A stretch of DNA of 64,000 nt from Candidatus Saccharimonadota bacterium (GTDB taxonomy: Bacteria > Patescibacteriota > Saccharimonadia > Saccharimonadales > Saccharimonadaceae). The stretch covers positions 134,203-198,202 of the forward strand of contig JAFXKT010000002.1 in the NCBI GenBank assembly GCA_017531585.1. Direction: 5' to 3'. The translations under genes and the position numbers were made by a program. The notes below the pieces were generated by a model. The model was not told where the DNA came from. It saw nothing but the letters and a program-made list of their open reading frames with translations, and did not search any database. Below are positions 18,417-27,043 of this stretch, piece after piece; the first letter of the stretch is position 1; the number at the start of each line of letters is the position of its first letter.

Positions 18417-19317
18417 CGATATTTATGACCTCGCAATTATTGGTGGCGGACCAGCTGGCCTTTCGGCTGCTATCTATGCTGTGCGCGCAGGTCTAAAGGC
18501 TGTAGTCTTTGAGAAGCTTGTTTGTGGTGGACAGATTGTAAACGCGTCAAAGATAGATAACTATCCGGGTATGCCGCATGTTTCTGGCGCGGAATTCTCG
18601 GATAAGCTTCAGGAGCAGGCCGAGGAGCTTGGTGCGGAAATTATCTTTGATGAAGTGCTATGCTTTAGCAAAAAAGAAGATGTATTCGAGCTAAAGGGCG
18701 AAGAGATATACAACGCAAAGGCAGTTGTTCTTGCTTGCGGTGCCGCTCCGCGCCATCTGCAAATTCCTGGCGAAGCTGAGCTGCTTGGCAAGGGTGCTTC
18801 GTTCTGTGCGACCTGTGATGGCAGATTCTTCGAAGGTAAAGACGTGGCCGTAATTGGTGGCGGTAATACCGCGCTATATGACGCGCTCTATCTTGCAGAC
18901 ATTTGTAAAAAGGTCTACTTGATTCATCGCCGTGACGAATTTCGTGGCAGCAAGTCGGCGGTCGAGAAGCTAGAGAAACTGGACAATATCGAATTCTTGC
19001 TAAATACTACTCCAGAGCGCATGCTTGGCGAGAAGAAGCTAGAAGGCCTAGAGGTATTACAGGATGGCAAGAAGCGCACGCTTGAGCTATCTGGAGTCTT
19101 TGAGGCTGTCGGTTCTGTGCCGCAGGGTGCAGCACTAAATCCAAATCTCAAGACTACCGAAGACGGATATATTAAGTGCCATGAAAACTTCGAAACTAGT
19201 ATTGATGGTGTATTTGTTGCAGGTGACCTTCGCGAGAAGCGCCTAAGGCAGTTAACTACAGCCGTGGCAGACGGCGCCGAAGTTGTAACTAGTGTACAAG
19301 AATACTTGGCAAAATAA
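18409..19317 (+). CDS. trxB: Thioredoxin-disulfide reductase
   Basis: This 302-aa flavoprotein transfers electrons from NADPH to thioredoxin. The FAD-binding GGGPAGLSAAIYAVRAG lies at residues 11-27, the redox pair is CATC (C133 and C136), the NAD(P)-binding GGGNTALYDAL follows, and the FAD contact near the C terminus is GVFVAGDLRE. Length is typical. It overlaps the thioredoxin gene, and a terminator follows. Assignment is secure. Confidence 0.95.
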   Translation: MNNDIYDLAIIGGGPAGLSAAIYAVRAGLKAVVFEKLVCGGQIVNASKIDNYPGMPHVSGAEFSDKLQEQAEELGAEIIFDEVLCFSKKEDVFELKGEEIYNAKAVVLACGAAPRHLQIPGEAELLGKGASFCATCDGRFFEGKDVAVIGGGNTALYDALYLADICKKVYLIHRRDEFRGSKSAVEKLEKLDNIEFLLNTTPERMLGEKKLEGLEVLQDGKKRTLELSGVFEAVGSVPQGAALNPNLKTTEDGYIKCHENFETSIDGVFVAGDLREKRLRQLTTAVADGAEVVTSVQEYLAK

Positions 19318-19322
19318 GCATG

Positions 19323-19351
19323 AAAAACCCGCAGTGTGAAAACTGCGGGAA
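19323..19351. terminator. Terminator between trxB and the convergent 113-aa gene
   Basis: CCCGCAGT pairs with ACTGCGGG, flanked by AAAAA upstream and a weak T run downstream. The A run makes it a better terminator for the minus-strand gene. Confidence 0.75.
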
Positions 19352-19356
19352 TTTCG

Positions 19357-19698
19357 TTATAATTGGATTCTCTTGCCAGCGGAAAGATGTTTACTTGAGA
19401 TTACGACGCAATTGTCTTTCGAACACTGAAGCGCGATTGTTTCGTAGATTTCTCCAAGAACGAAGCAACATCTTCCAGTAAAGAAGTTGTTGACTGTCGT
19501 GTTGGTCTGTGGATAGTTAATCGCAAGTGTTCCGTGGTGATTATTCTCCGTAGCATACTTTTTGAGTGCTTTTACGCACTCTTCTGCAAGGCGACATCCA
19601 TTATCTCCGAAGAGATTGATATTGAGACATACGAAGTCTGTATTCTCGTGATGGCGCACAGAGAGAAAATCATGAATCTTAACGCTCTTTTCCGGCAT
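19357..19698 (-). CDS. Hypothetical protein, 113 aa, single-gene unit
   Basis: This is a soluble protein with no family I recognise. It contains five Cys (among them the pair GRCCFV) and several His (VRHHEN, NNHHG). It has a complete private expression unit: TTGACT-N17-TATAAT promoter, a leader of about 30 bases, a strong Shine-Dalgarno AAGGGGG 9 bases before the ATG, and a terminator shared with trxB. This style differs from the neighbouring leaderless or overlapped genes and matches the dispersed cassette-like units described in the findings. Confidence 0.75.
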   Translation of the reverse strand: MPEKSVKIHDFLSVRHHENTDFVCLNINLFGDNGCRLAEECVKALKKYATENNHHGTLAINYPQTNTTVNNFFTGRCCFVLGEIYETIALQCSKDNCVVISSKHLSAGKRIQL

Positions 19699-19731
19699 AT
19701 AACGACCCCCTTAGTAATGTGCAATTAATAT

Positions 19732-19760
19732 ATTATACAGCTAAAGCTTAAAAAAGTCAA
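19732..19760 (-). promoter_or_regulatory. Near-consensus promoter of the 113-aa gene
   Basis: TTGACT and TATAAT are separated by 17 bases, with TG one base ahead of the -10. Confidence 0.8.
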
Positions 19761-19814
19761 TAGGTAGGCTTTGGCGTCCTGTGTTTTGTGATAATAACCG
19801 TTTTGCAGTATATG

Positions 19815-19899
19815 AATTTACTTGCGAAATCCGCAAGTAATGTCAGATTGGCTGATTGCGCTCAGGTGTAATTGCTTGCGGAAATCGCAAGTAAATTCC
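19815..19899. repeat. Paired inverted-repeat element, copy A
   Basis: The first hairpin is TTACTTGCG-AAATC-CGCAAGTAA (perfect 9-bp arms). A linker containing CGCTCAGGTGTAATT follows, then a second hairpin GCTTGCG-GAAAT-CGCAAGT. The outer arms GAATTTACTTGCG and CGCAAGTAAATTC are also complementary across the element. It aligns with the element at 25180. Confidence 0.7.
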
Positions 19900-19939
19900 T
19901 ACGGTTTAAAGTAGGCTCTAAATCGCCATTAAAGCCCTG

Positions 19940-19948
19940 TGCTACAAT
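19940..19948 (+). promoter_or_regulatory. Extended -10 promoter of the HerA-like gene
   Basis: TGC-TACAAT lies 25 bases before the ATG. A GAGG ribosome site follows, so this gene has a leader. Confidence 0.6.
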
Positions 19949-19972
19949 ATAGTTATTAATTGAGGTAGAAAA

Positions 19973-21568
19973 ATGCTATTGAATGACAAGATTTTGGTAG
20001 GCAAAAGCGGCGACAAAGAGCTCTTTATCCTACCTAAAATGGCAAACCGCCACGGGCTAATTACGGGTGCAAGTGGCTCTGGCAAAACTATTACTTTGAA
20101 GGTTATGGCTGAGAGCTTTTCGGATGCTGGCGTACCAGTATTCTTGGCTGACGTAAAGGGCGATCTTGCCGGTACGGCAATGATGGGCGAGATTAACGAG
20201 AATATCCAAGAGCGCCTCGATGCTCTTAATATTCCAGATTTCGAGCCAAAATCCTTCCCAGTTAGATTCTGGGATATCTATGGTGAGAATGGCCATCCAG
20301 TCCGCGCTAATGTTGAGCAAGTTGGCCCAGAAATCCTTAGTATGATGCTTGGCCTAACAGAAGCTCAGGAAGGTAATCTTGCCATCGCTTTCGAAGTTGC
20401 CGAGGATGAACAGCTTCCGTTAATTAATCTTGAGGATTTGCGCGCAGTCCTTGCTTATGTCGCCGAAAATAAGGACAAATATGTCACTAAGTATGGCAAT
20501 ATAACAACTCAGAGTATTGGCGTTATTCAGCGTAGTCTCCTGACCCTAGAAAAGCAGGGTGCAGACAAGTTCTTTGGTGAGCCAGCCCTAGATATTAACG
20601 ATTTCTTTGCCGTAGATAAAGATGGCCGTGGTGTAATTAATACGCTCCACGCAGTTAAGCTATTCGAAAGCCCGGATCTATACGCAAGCTTCCTATTGTG
20701 GCTCCTAACCAGCCTATTTAGCCAGACGAACGAAGTCGGTGATCTAGATAAGCCAAAGATGGTCTTCTTCTTCGATGAGGCTCACTTACTATTCAATGGT
20801 ATGCCAACTTATCGCCTCAAGAGGATTACTCAGGTCGTAAAACTTATCCGTTCGCATGGTATTGGTCTATACTTCATTTCTCAGCGTCCAACAGACATTC
20901 CTGACGAAATTATGTCCCAGCTTGGTAACCGTGTTCAGCATACGCTCCGTGCCTATACTCCAGCCGAGCAAAAGATTGTTAAGGCTAGCGCAGATTCCTT
21001 CCGCACGAATCCAGAATTCGATACCGCCGAGGCTATTCTCGCTCTTGGTACAGGCGAAGCTTTGGTCTCCTTCCAGGATGCAAAGGGCGCGCCAAATATT
21101 GTCGAGAAGGCAACGATCTTGCCGCCACAGAGTCAGATGGGTGTAATCGATGGCATTGCACGCCAGAAGATTATTAATGAGAGTCCATTCGTTGGCAAGT
21201 ACGATACTGCCATTGATCCAGATTCTGCCTTCGAGCGTATTCAAAGAATGAAGGCCGAGCTTGCCGAGCAGGCGATTAGCGAAGGTATTATTGAACAGCC
21301 GGTTCAATACAAGGGCGAAAGCGCTGAAGATATCCAGAGGCGTAATATCGAAGCCTTTAATGCAAAGCTTCGCGAGAATCAGGCGGCAAACCAGGCTGTT
21401 CTGCAGCAACAGCAGACTGCTCCAGCTAAGACAACCAAGACTACGAAGGTTCCCCAGAGCAAGCTAGAGAAATATGCTGACCGCGCCGTTGGCAACATGG
21501 TTGGTAGCGCAAGTAGCGCCGTTGGTAGAAATCTCATGAACAAGTTCCTAAAGAGCTTCTTTAAGTAA
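19973..21568 (+). CDS. HerA-like P-loop ATPase (DUF853 family)
   Basis: This 531-aa protein is of the FtsK/HerA-type motor superfamily (DUF853, YjgR-like). Walker A is GASGSGKT (residues 32-39), and Walker B is MVFFFDEAHLLF near residue 263. An Arg-rich segment with SQRPTDIPDEIMSQLGNRVQHTLR follows, typical of the family's sensor and arginine finger. The C-terminal tail of about 90 residues is Gln/Ala/Lys-rich and probably disordered. The function of DUF853 ATPases is not settled: DNA or protein translocation or a helicase role is proposed from the fold. It is monocistronic with a terminator. Confidence 0.85.
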   Translation: MLLNDKILVGKSGDKELFILPKMANRHGLITGASGSGKTITLKVMAESFSDAGVPVFLADVKGDLAGTAMMGEINENIQERLDALNIPDFEPKSFPVRFWDIYGENGHPVRANVEQVGPEILSMMLGLTEAQEGNLAIAFEVAEDEQLPLINLEDLRAVLAYVAENKDKYVTKYGNITTQSIGVIQRSLLTLEKQGADKFFGEPALDINDFFAVDKDGRGVINTLHAVKLFESPDLYASFLLWLLTSLFSQTNEVGDLDKPKMVFFFDEAHLLFNGMPTYRLKRITQVVKLIRSHGIGLYFISQRPTDIPDEIMSQLGNRVQHTLRAYTPAEQKIVKASADSFRTNPEFDTAEAILALGTGEALVSFQDAKGAPNIVEKATILPPQSQMGVIDGIARQKIINESPFVGKYDTAIDPDSAFERIQRMKAELAEQAISEGIIEQPVQYKGESAEDIQRRNIEAFNAKLRENQAANQAVLQQQQTAPAKTTKTTKVPQSKLEKYADRAVGNMVGSASSAVGRNLMNKFLKSFFK

Positions 21569-21570
21569 TA

Positions 21571-21604
21571 TAAAAATCCACCAGTTAACGCTGGTGGATT
21601 TTTG
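21571..21604. terminator. Bidirectional terminator
   Basis: AAAATCCACCAG pairs with CTGGTGGATTTT around TTAACG. It serves the HerA-like gene and the convergent minus-strand operon. Confidence 0.88.
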
Positions 21605-21607
21605 ATG

Positions 21608-21841
21608 CTAGACTAATTGGCCATAGACTTCGCCAAACTTATCCTCTTCGACTCCTAAATCTCGGAGCATGGCGTAGGCTCGCTCCATTGGAATATAAGA
21701 GAAGCAGTGGGATTCGTTTAGGATTTTTGAAATCGCGTTATATTTCTTGAATTCGTTTGACGTTTCGTCGTAATTCTTTGCGAGATTTTGTGCCTTGTCT
21801 CTTAACTCGACTTGGATTTGTGGTAGTTCTTGGTTGTTCAT
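21608..21841 (-). CDS. Hypothetical 77-aa protein coupled to the transglutaminase-like gene
   Basis: This is a small, soluble, helical protein with no family I recognise. It begins by a TAATG overlap with the end of the upstream 672-aa gene, so the two are made together. The sequence is amphipathic (QVELRDKAQNLAKNYDETSN) with one Cys. It could be a chaperone, an inhibitor or an accessory subunit for its neighbour, a guess based only on coupling. Confidence 0.7.
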   Translation of the reverse strand: MNNQELPQIQVELRDKAQNLAKNYDETSNEFKKYNAISKILNESHCFSYIPMERAYAMLRDLGVEEDKFGEVYGQLV

Positions 21842-23859
21842 TATGCATTCCTCGAATTAATGCTTGATGGGAAGTTAATATTTGGCACTGGGCGTAGATG
21901 CATTCCAGAAACAATTGTAAGTTGCTCACCGTCAAAGACTTCTTGAAGTTCTTCGGATCCCGCCTCTAAAACTTCGGATTTATTTGTGACGTAGAAATGC
22001 TTGGTATTTTCTGGGTTGGCATCGAAACTAGTATCGTTGAAAGATAGGACAGTCTCTACTGCAATATCTATAACATTCTCACCCTCATCGTCGTAGATGT
22101 CTCGCCTTACAACCGAAATGTTAGCCTGCTGCATATCGTATTCTTTGCTAAACATCGAATTGAATAGCTGGTAAAGGCGCACAGAAACATCGAGATCTTT
22201 TAGGCCATTCTGCTCAAGGATATTCAGTAGAGTCTGTTTCTTTTCCTGTAGGCTAATCTGCTCAAAGCCACCGTTGGACTCGGCATACTCACTTAATGCC
22301 TCACTAATGCGGCGTTGTTTTTCGGCCTCTGGGTTACCAGCTTCTTTTTCTTGCTGATTAATAAGGTCATACATCTTCTGATAGGACTCATCGAAACGCG
22401 CTCTAGTTTCTTCGTTGTCGGTCATGAGCTTTAGGCCACTAAGCGGAGCTCCGACTTTTGCCGCAGTAAGATCGCTTCGGTAAACTTCCTTTACGGTATC
22501 TGCGCCAACAATCATATCATCGCAGCGGAAGCGAAGATTGGCGTGGCCTGAGCCATATTCGGCATCCTTGAGCTTATGTCCAGATTTATCGAAATAGCTA
22601 ACCTCAAAATTAATTCCGTATTCGCTAAGCATTTTGCCAAGAATCATGGTCAGCTCGTAGCAAACTGCGCGGTTGTTTTCTGGTGTAATTTGCTTGATAT
22701 AGCTAATGTCTTTATGGACTGCGCCTAGGTTTTCTTCGCCATAACCGGCCATATAGCGGCCATCATAGCTGAGCAGTTTACAAAGCTTGATATATGTAAA
22801 CAAGGCCTTATCTAGGTTAGTGGCGTCCTCTGGCATGCCTTCGGTAAGGGCGGAGTGGAGCTCTGGAGAAATATTGGTCTTCTCGAGGAGCGGTTCGTTG
22901 GTCTCCATTACCTTGTTTATGAAATCATGATTAATAACGCGGCAATACTCGGACATGTTCTTGCGCGCTACGTCGGGTAAGCAGAACTCGTTATTGAATA
23001 GATTGGAATGATCTTCGACGAATTTGGCTAACTCTGCTTCTGAAACACCATCGATAGTGCTTTTCTCGTTGAGCGCTGCTAAGAAATCGTCGGGATCTTT
23101 GTTGAAGAAATCTAAAATGTCGTTACCATTTAGGTGGATATCTTTACCGTCGAGCTTGTCTGTTAGCGGATTTTCCTCGCAATAATTCCTGAAAGCTTCA
23201 GGGCCTGTTGCCTCGCGAATAATCTCAATCCTCTCAGCCTCCGTCTCGGTAAGATCTTCTAGCTTGCCGTCTTGTTGTAGCTTGTCTAGGCTGCGCATAA
23301 GCTGAGCGGGTGAATCGATGCTAGAATTCGTAACCGAAACCGTATCTACTTCGGTCTTACCGTCAAAAGTTTTGATCTCTCGGCTAGTCATCTGCGAAAC
23401 CATGTTAATTTGGCCTTCAAGAAGCATCAGGACTTTGTTAAAGAAGACCTCGTTTGAGATGGCACGAATGGCAGTCTCCTCGTTGATCTTTTTATCAGTC
23501 TTAAGACCGGCTTCGACTACTGGACTGGCGTGAAGTTCTTCAAAATCCTCGTCGGAAACAAATATATACTGTTCTTGCCAATTTGGAACCTTGGCTTCTT
23601 TGACAAGATATTTCTCGAGGTCCGCCATGCCCATGTTTACGATACGCTCGTCGGCAAAAATTGAGTTGCCCTTGGAGTTTAGACCTTTTTCGCGAAGCCT
23701 ACGCTGGTAGCTAGGACTATTAGTATCTGCTTCAGGATTTTGGGCTAGTTCGGCAAGAGAGTCCCATTCGTTGGTCTGTTCTTCGGAAGCGGAATCTTGG
23801 GCCTCTGCGGGGCTGGTTTCTTTGGCGAATTTGCTCTTAATAAAAGACCTCAGGCTCAT
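21841..23859 (-). CDS. Large protein with transglutaminase-like (papain-fold) domain
   Basis: This is a 672-aa cytosolic protein (no signal peptide) with a highly charged N-terminal half. Around residues 385-460 there is a plausible transglutaminase-like triad: Cys400 in RAVCYELTMIL, His439 in GSGHANLRFR and Asp454 in IVGADTV, with the spacing and helix/strand context of that superfamily. The C-terminal part carries more charged helices. Start at 23859: TGT-TATAAT ends 7 bases before this ATG, and an upstream in-frame start at 23961 would overlap both promoters. It could be a protease, transamidase or effector acting in or on the partner cell. No close family was recognised. Confidence 0.65.
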   Translation of the reverse strand: MSLRSFIKSKFAKETSPAEAQDSASEEQTNEWDSLAELAQNPEADTNSPSYQRRLREKGLNSKGNSIFADERIVNMGMADLEKYLVKEAKVPNWQEQYIFVSDEDFEELHASPVVEAGLKTDKKINEETAIRAISNEVFFNKVLMLLEGQINMVSQMTSREIKTFDGKTEVDTVSVTNSSIDSPAQLMRSLDKLQQDGKLEDLTETEAERIEIIREATGPEAFRNYCEENPLTDKLDGKDIHLNGNDILDFFNKDPDDFLAALNEKSTIDGVSEAELAKFVEDHSNLFNNEFCLPDVARKNMSEYCRVINHDFINKVMETNEPLLEKTNISPELHSALTEGMPEDATNLDKALFTYIKLCKLLSYDGRYMAGYGEENLGAVHKDISYIKQITPENNRAVCYELTMILGKMLSEYGINFEVSYFDKSGHKLKDAEYGSGHANLRFRCDDMIVGADTVKEVYRSDLTAAKVGAPLSGLKLMTDNEETRARFDESYQKMYDLINQQEKEAGNPEAEKQRRISEALSEYAESNGGFEQISLQEKKQTLLNILEQNGLKDLDVSVRLYQLFNSMFSKEYDMQQANISVVRRDIYDDEGENVIDIAVETVLSFNDTSFDANPENTKHFYVTNKSEVLEAGSEELQEVFDGEQLTIVSGMHLRPVPNINFPSSINSRNA

Positions 23860-23865
23860 AAGGAA

Positions 23866-23939
23866 ATTATAACAAAAAATATATGGGGTAGTTTGGTTAG
23901 AATTATACTCTATCCGAAGGTGGGTTTTTATTGTACAAT
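23866..23939. promoter_or_regulatory. Divergent promoter region, transglutaminase-like gene and uppS
   Basis: The minus-strand TGT-TATAAT (23866-23874 reversed) lies 7 bases before its ATG. The plus-strand TACAAT (23934-23939) lies 10 bases before the uppS ATG at 23949. Both mRNAs are predicted to be nearly leaderless. Confidence 0.6.
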
Positions 23940-23948
23940 ATGCCGAAC

Positions 23949-24680
23949 ATGGATAAAGCAATCTCTATTAACAATCAACTTGTTAAAATTCCAACGCACG
24001 TCGCAATTATTGTTGATGGCAATGGCCGTTGGGCGAAAGAGCGTGGCTTGACACGCATGAAGGGCCACGATGCTGGCTTTAAAAACCTCAAAAAGCTCGC
24101 CAACCATATCTTTGACCGTGGGGTAAAAGTTATAAGCTTTTATGTATTTTCTACAGAGAATTTTAAACGTAGCGAAGAAGAAGTAAGCCATCTTATGGAC
24201 ATCTTTGTAAAGATGTGTCGTTTTGAGCTTAAAACTTTCATGAAGAATAACATTCGCGTAATTTTTAGCGGTGCAGACGAACCACTTCCAAAGAAGGTTA
24301 TTGAAGCTAGAGATTGGATTGCCGATCAGACTAAGGAAAATACCGGTGGCATTATGAACTTTTGCCTTAACTATGGTGGTCGCGCAGAGATTGTTAATGC
24401 TGTAAAAAGAATTGCTGCAGAGAAAAATCCAGAAGAGATCGCTGAGCTTACTGAACAAGACTTCGCAAAGTATCTCTACCAGGATCTACCAGATGTGGAC
24501 TTTATGATTCGTACGAGTGGCGAGCAGCGCCTAAGTAACTTCTTGCTCTGGCAGAATTCCTATGCCGAATTCTATTTTCCAGAAACCAAGTTTCCTGACT
24601 TTAATGCGGAAGATTTCGACCAAGCGCTAATTGAGTATACGCGCCGCGATCGCCGTTTTGGCGCGATTAAAAATGCCTAA
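23949..24680 (+). CDS. uppS: Isoprenyl transferase (undecaprenyl diphosphate synthase)
   Basis: This 243-aa cis-prenyltransferase makes the C55 lipid carrier for envelope polymers. The catalytic motif IIVDGNGRWAKERG (Asp23), the SFYVFSTENFKRS motif and the C-terminal RTSGEQRLSNFLLWQ and AEFYF motifs are all present. Start choice: TTG at 23931 and ATG at 23940 overlap or abut the -10, whereas the ATG at 23949 has the promoter just upstream and gives the usual N terminus. It feeds UppP and the polymer locus. Confidence 0.95.
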   Translation: MDKAISINNQLVKIPTHVAIIVDGNGRWAKERGLTRMKGHDAGFKNLKKLANHIFDRGVKVISFYVFSTENFKRSEEEVSHLMDIFVKMCRFELKTFMKNNIRVIFSGADEPLPKKVIEARDWIADQTKENTGGIMNFCLNYGGRAEIVNAVKRIAAEKNPEEIAELTEQDFAKYLYQDLPDVDFMIRTSGEQRLSNFLLWQNSYAEFYFPETKFPDFNAEDFDQALIEYTRRDRRFGAIKNA

Positions 24681-24691
24681 AATGGATAGAA

Positions 24692-24787
24692 ATGACGACC
24701 GAACAAATAAAAGAAAGGATTATTCGTAGTATTGCTCGCAGTATGGAAGTTGGGGGGAGTAAATTACGACCACGACGATTCGACTGA
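24692..24787 (+). pseudogene. Possible gene remnant, 31 codons
   Basis: A short frame begins ATG ACG ACC and reads MTTEQIKERIIRSIARSMEV, then a basic end before TGA. It starts 11 bases after uppS but has no evident ribosome site. The peptide looks like the N-terminal helix of a longer protein. The remaining stretch to about 24930 holds no gene I can identify. Confidence 0.25.
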
Positions 24788-24940
24788 AGAACCTTTTTGC
24801 TTACTGCATCAGCGAAGTGTGTAGATGGTGTCTAAGGGTGAGTTTCGGGTGAGCGGGTTATTCTGAGCCAAAAACGAACAGAACATAAAACAGACCCGAT
24901 TACTAAACTGCTCACTTTCGTATTAGAATTATAAGGCCCA

Positions 24941-24971
24941 AAGAAAAACACCCCTATAAATAGGGATGCTT
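24941..24971 (-). terminator. Terminator of tRNA-Leu
   Basis: Read on the minus strand, CATCCCTA-TTTA-TAGGGGTG is followed by TTTTTC. It lies 47 bases downstream of the tRNA. Confidence 0.75.
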
Positions 24972-25017
24972 TTCACTAACGTCAAATGAGCAATATTTCC
25001 ATTGTGACGTCTAAATA

Positions 25018-25102
25018 TGGTCCGCGAGACTGGACTTGAACCAGCACGCCGATTGGCATATGCTCCTAAGGCATACGTGTATACCAATTTCACCACTCGC
25101 GG
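25018..25102 (-). tRNA. tRNA-Leu (anticodon UAG)
   Basis: This is a class II tRNA of 85 nt with the 3' CCA encoded. Acceptor arms CCGCGAG/CTCGCGG, anticodon stem TATGC/GCATA with loop CTTAGGA (anticodon UAG, reads CUA), long variable arm GCC-AATC-GGC, and T arm GCTGG-TTCAAGT-CCAGT are all present. Confidence 0.95.
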
Positions 25103-25112
25103 ATGTAAAGCT

Positions 25113-25141
25113 AGTATATCAGAAAGATTGGAAAAACGCAA
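25113..25141 (-). promoter_or_regulatory. tRNA-Leu promoter
   Basis: TTGCGT and TGA-TATACT are separated by 17 bases. It is very similar to the promoter at 16840-16869. Confidence 0.75.
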
Positions 25142-25179
25142 ATCGTCATTCGAATCCGGAGATTAATTCGCGAGCGTAG

Positions 25180-25266
25180 GCATTAACTTTCCAAAATGGA
25201 AAGTTTATATAGATAAGCCAATAACGCTAAGGTGTATTAGCTTTCCAAAATCGCAAGTTAAAGTCT
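25180..25266. repeat. Paired inverted-repeat element, copy B
   Basis: The first hairpin is AACTTTCC-AAAAT-GGAAAGTT. A linker with ACGCTAAGGTGTATTAG follows, then a second part GCTTTCCAAAATCGCAAGTT. It aligns along its length with copy A at 19815, but the first stem has changed on both sides and stays paired. Confidence 0.65.
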
Positions 25267-25396
25267 ACGTCAGAAAAATAATTCTAATCAAGGAAACACC
25301 TATAAAACTCCCAAAATTTAAACCACGAGCGTCTTAAAAACTCGCAGCGCTTATGCTAAACTAATATAAGGTATTTGAGGAAAAAGTAAGGGGAGA

Positions 25397-26992
25397 ATGA
25401 ATAAGTTAGCCGTTTATTTAAACAAGAATATTGATGGAGTTGTTTATAGTGCTCCTAATATTTTGGACAAATATTCTTGCGATCGTTCGGTTTTAAAATA
25501 CAAACCAAAACTCGTGGCAATTCCAGCCAACGTTGCTGATGTACGACGTCTAGTAAAATTTGCTAACCAGCTCGCCAGTAAAGGCATGAATATGCCTATC
25601 ACGGTTCGTGGTGGCGGTCATAGTAAAACCGGTACCGCAATTGGTAGTGGCATTATTATGTCCACTGAGCGCCTAAATCATATCCAGGAAATCGACACAC
25701 GCCAGCGTCTTATTCGTGTCCAGGCTGGCGCAACGCTTGGTGAAGTTCAGGCTGCTCTTAATATGTCTGGCATGGAGCTTCCAGTTTTTGGCGATCCAAA
25801 AATGACTATCGGTGGCCTCATTGCAAACTGCGCCCCGGCTTCCGTTAATACTCGCCCAAGCACAATTATCGACTTTATCGAAGATATGGAAGTCGTGATT
25901 GCGGACGGTAGTCTTATTCAAGTTCACAAAATCACGAGCAGCCGTGCAGATAAAATTGGCAACGGCAAGAACCTTGAAGCTCGTATTCATAAACAGCTCA
26001 AGGAATTCCTCGAAAAGAATCAATTAATACTAGATAAGGTCAGTGATGTCAAGGAAAGCCGTTCTTGGTATTCAGGCATCAAAGATGTCTGCGCGAAGCG
26101 TGGCTTTAATCTTGCTCCTATTTTCTGTGGTTCCGAGGGCACGCTCGGTGTAATTACTGAGATTATCCTTCATGTCGAGCCAATCTTTGAATCGCCAAAC
26201 TTTATCGCGATCGTTTGTGACGATATCAAGAGCTTCGAAAAAGCGACGCAGCTTATCGAGAAAGAGAAGTTTACTGACGCTATCTTCTATGACACGGAAA
26301 TCTTTGCAGATATCGAGCAGACTGGTAAGAGTCTAAAGTTTATCAAGAAAGCCAAGAAAAATGGCTACCTGATTGTCGCGAATGCCAAAGACGACTCGCA
26401 TGCAAAGCGTCGCTCAAAGATCAAATCCCTAGAAAAGAAGCTTGAAAAGAGTCATAAACTCATCGTTGCCAATGCTGAAAATAAGGGAGACTTTATTGCG
26501 ATTCATGAGAATCTTATCGCTTATCTCAGCCAAGATAATCTCGAGTCTCGCGTTCCAGTTGTCGATCAGGTATATATTCCAAAAGAAAAACGCGTAGAGT
26601 TCTTAAAACAACTCGAGGCTTTATCTGATGTTCATGGCATGCCTATGCCAGCCTACGGCTCTATTGAATATGATACTTATACTGTCCGTCCAAAGCTTCG
26701 CGCCGACGACCTAAAATCTTACAAGAGAATGATCGGCTTTCTTCGCGATTACATTGCTATCGTAAAAGAATGCGGTGGCCATGTTTGTGGTGCTGCTCCA
26801 GAAGGTCGCTTCTTGGCTCCATTTATTAAAGCCGAGACTAACCCTGCTATTATTGAGCTCAATCGTAAGGTAAAAGATATTATCGATCCAAACCATATCT
26901 TCAACCCTGGTATCAAGCACGAAGCTGATGCGCGTGTGATTTTCAAGCATTTCCGCACAGAATATGGCGGGGATCTCCAAAGCTCTTACTAG
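25397..26992 (+). CDS. FAD-linked oxidase (GlcD/DLD-like)
   Basis: This 531-aa flavoenzyme has a PCMH-type FAD domain: TVRGGGHSKTGTAIGSG near residue 75 is the pyrophosphate-binding loop, followed by GDPKMTIGGLIAN and FCGSEGTLGVITEI. The C-terminal substrate domain ends with the family motif DPNHIFNPGIK. Relatives oxidise D-lactate, glycolate or other 2-hydroxy acids; the substrate here cannot be read from sequence. No signal peptide or Fe-S partner gene is seen. A TGC-TAAACT -10 and a strong AAGGGGAG Shine-Dalgarno precede the ATG. It stands alone, an unusual oxidase for an organism with so little visible metabolism. Confidence 0.85.
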   Translation: MNKLAVYLNKNIDGVVYSAPNILDKYSCDRSVLKYKPKLVAIPANVADVRRLVKFANQLASKGMNMPITVRGGGHSKTGTAIGSGIIMSTERLNHIQEIDTRQRLIRVQAGATLGEVQAALNMSGMELPVFGDPKMTIGGLIANCAPASVNTRPSTIIDFIEDMEVVIADGSLIQVHKITSSRADKIGNGKNLEARIHKQLKEFLEKNQLILDKVSDVKESRSWYSGIKDVCAKRGFNLAPIFCGSEGTLGVITEIILHVEPIFESPNFIAIVCDDIKSFEKATQLIEKEKFTDAIFYDTEIFADIEQTGKSLKFIKKAKKNGYLIVANAKDDSHAKRRSKIKSLEKKLEKSHKLIVANAENKGDFIAIHENLIAYLSQDNLESRVPVVDQVYIPKEKRVEFLKQLEALSDVHGMPMPAYGSIEYDTYTVRPKLRADDLKSYKRMIGFLRDYIAIVKECGGHVCGAAPEGRFLAPFIKAETNPAIIELNRKVKDIIDPNHIFNPGIKHEADARVIFKHFRTEYGGDLQSSY

Positions 26993-27027
26993 TTAAGCGC
27001 TCATGGTTCGTCTCTAAAGAGATATTA

Positions 27028-27036
27028 TGTTATAAT
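27028..27036 (+). promoter_or_regulatory. Extended -10 promoter of tig
   Basis: TGT-TATAAT ends 8 bases before the ATG; a leaderless mRNA is expected. Confidence 0.65.
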
Positions 27037-27043
27037 TTCTCTT

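Noticed and set aside
23860-23961. N-terminal extension of the transglutaminase-like protein (start at 23961)
   Set aside because: It would cross both divergent promoters and overlap uppS; the ATG at 23859 has a -10 exactly 7 bases upstream.
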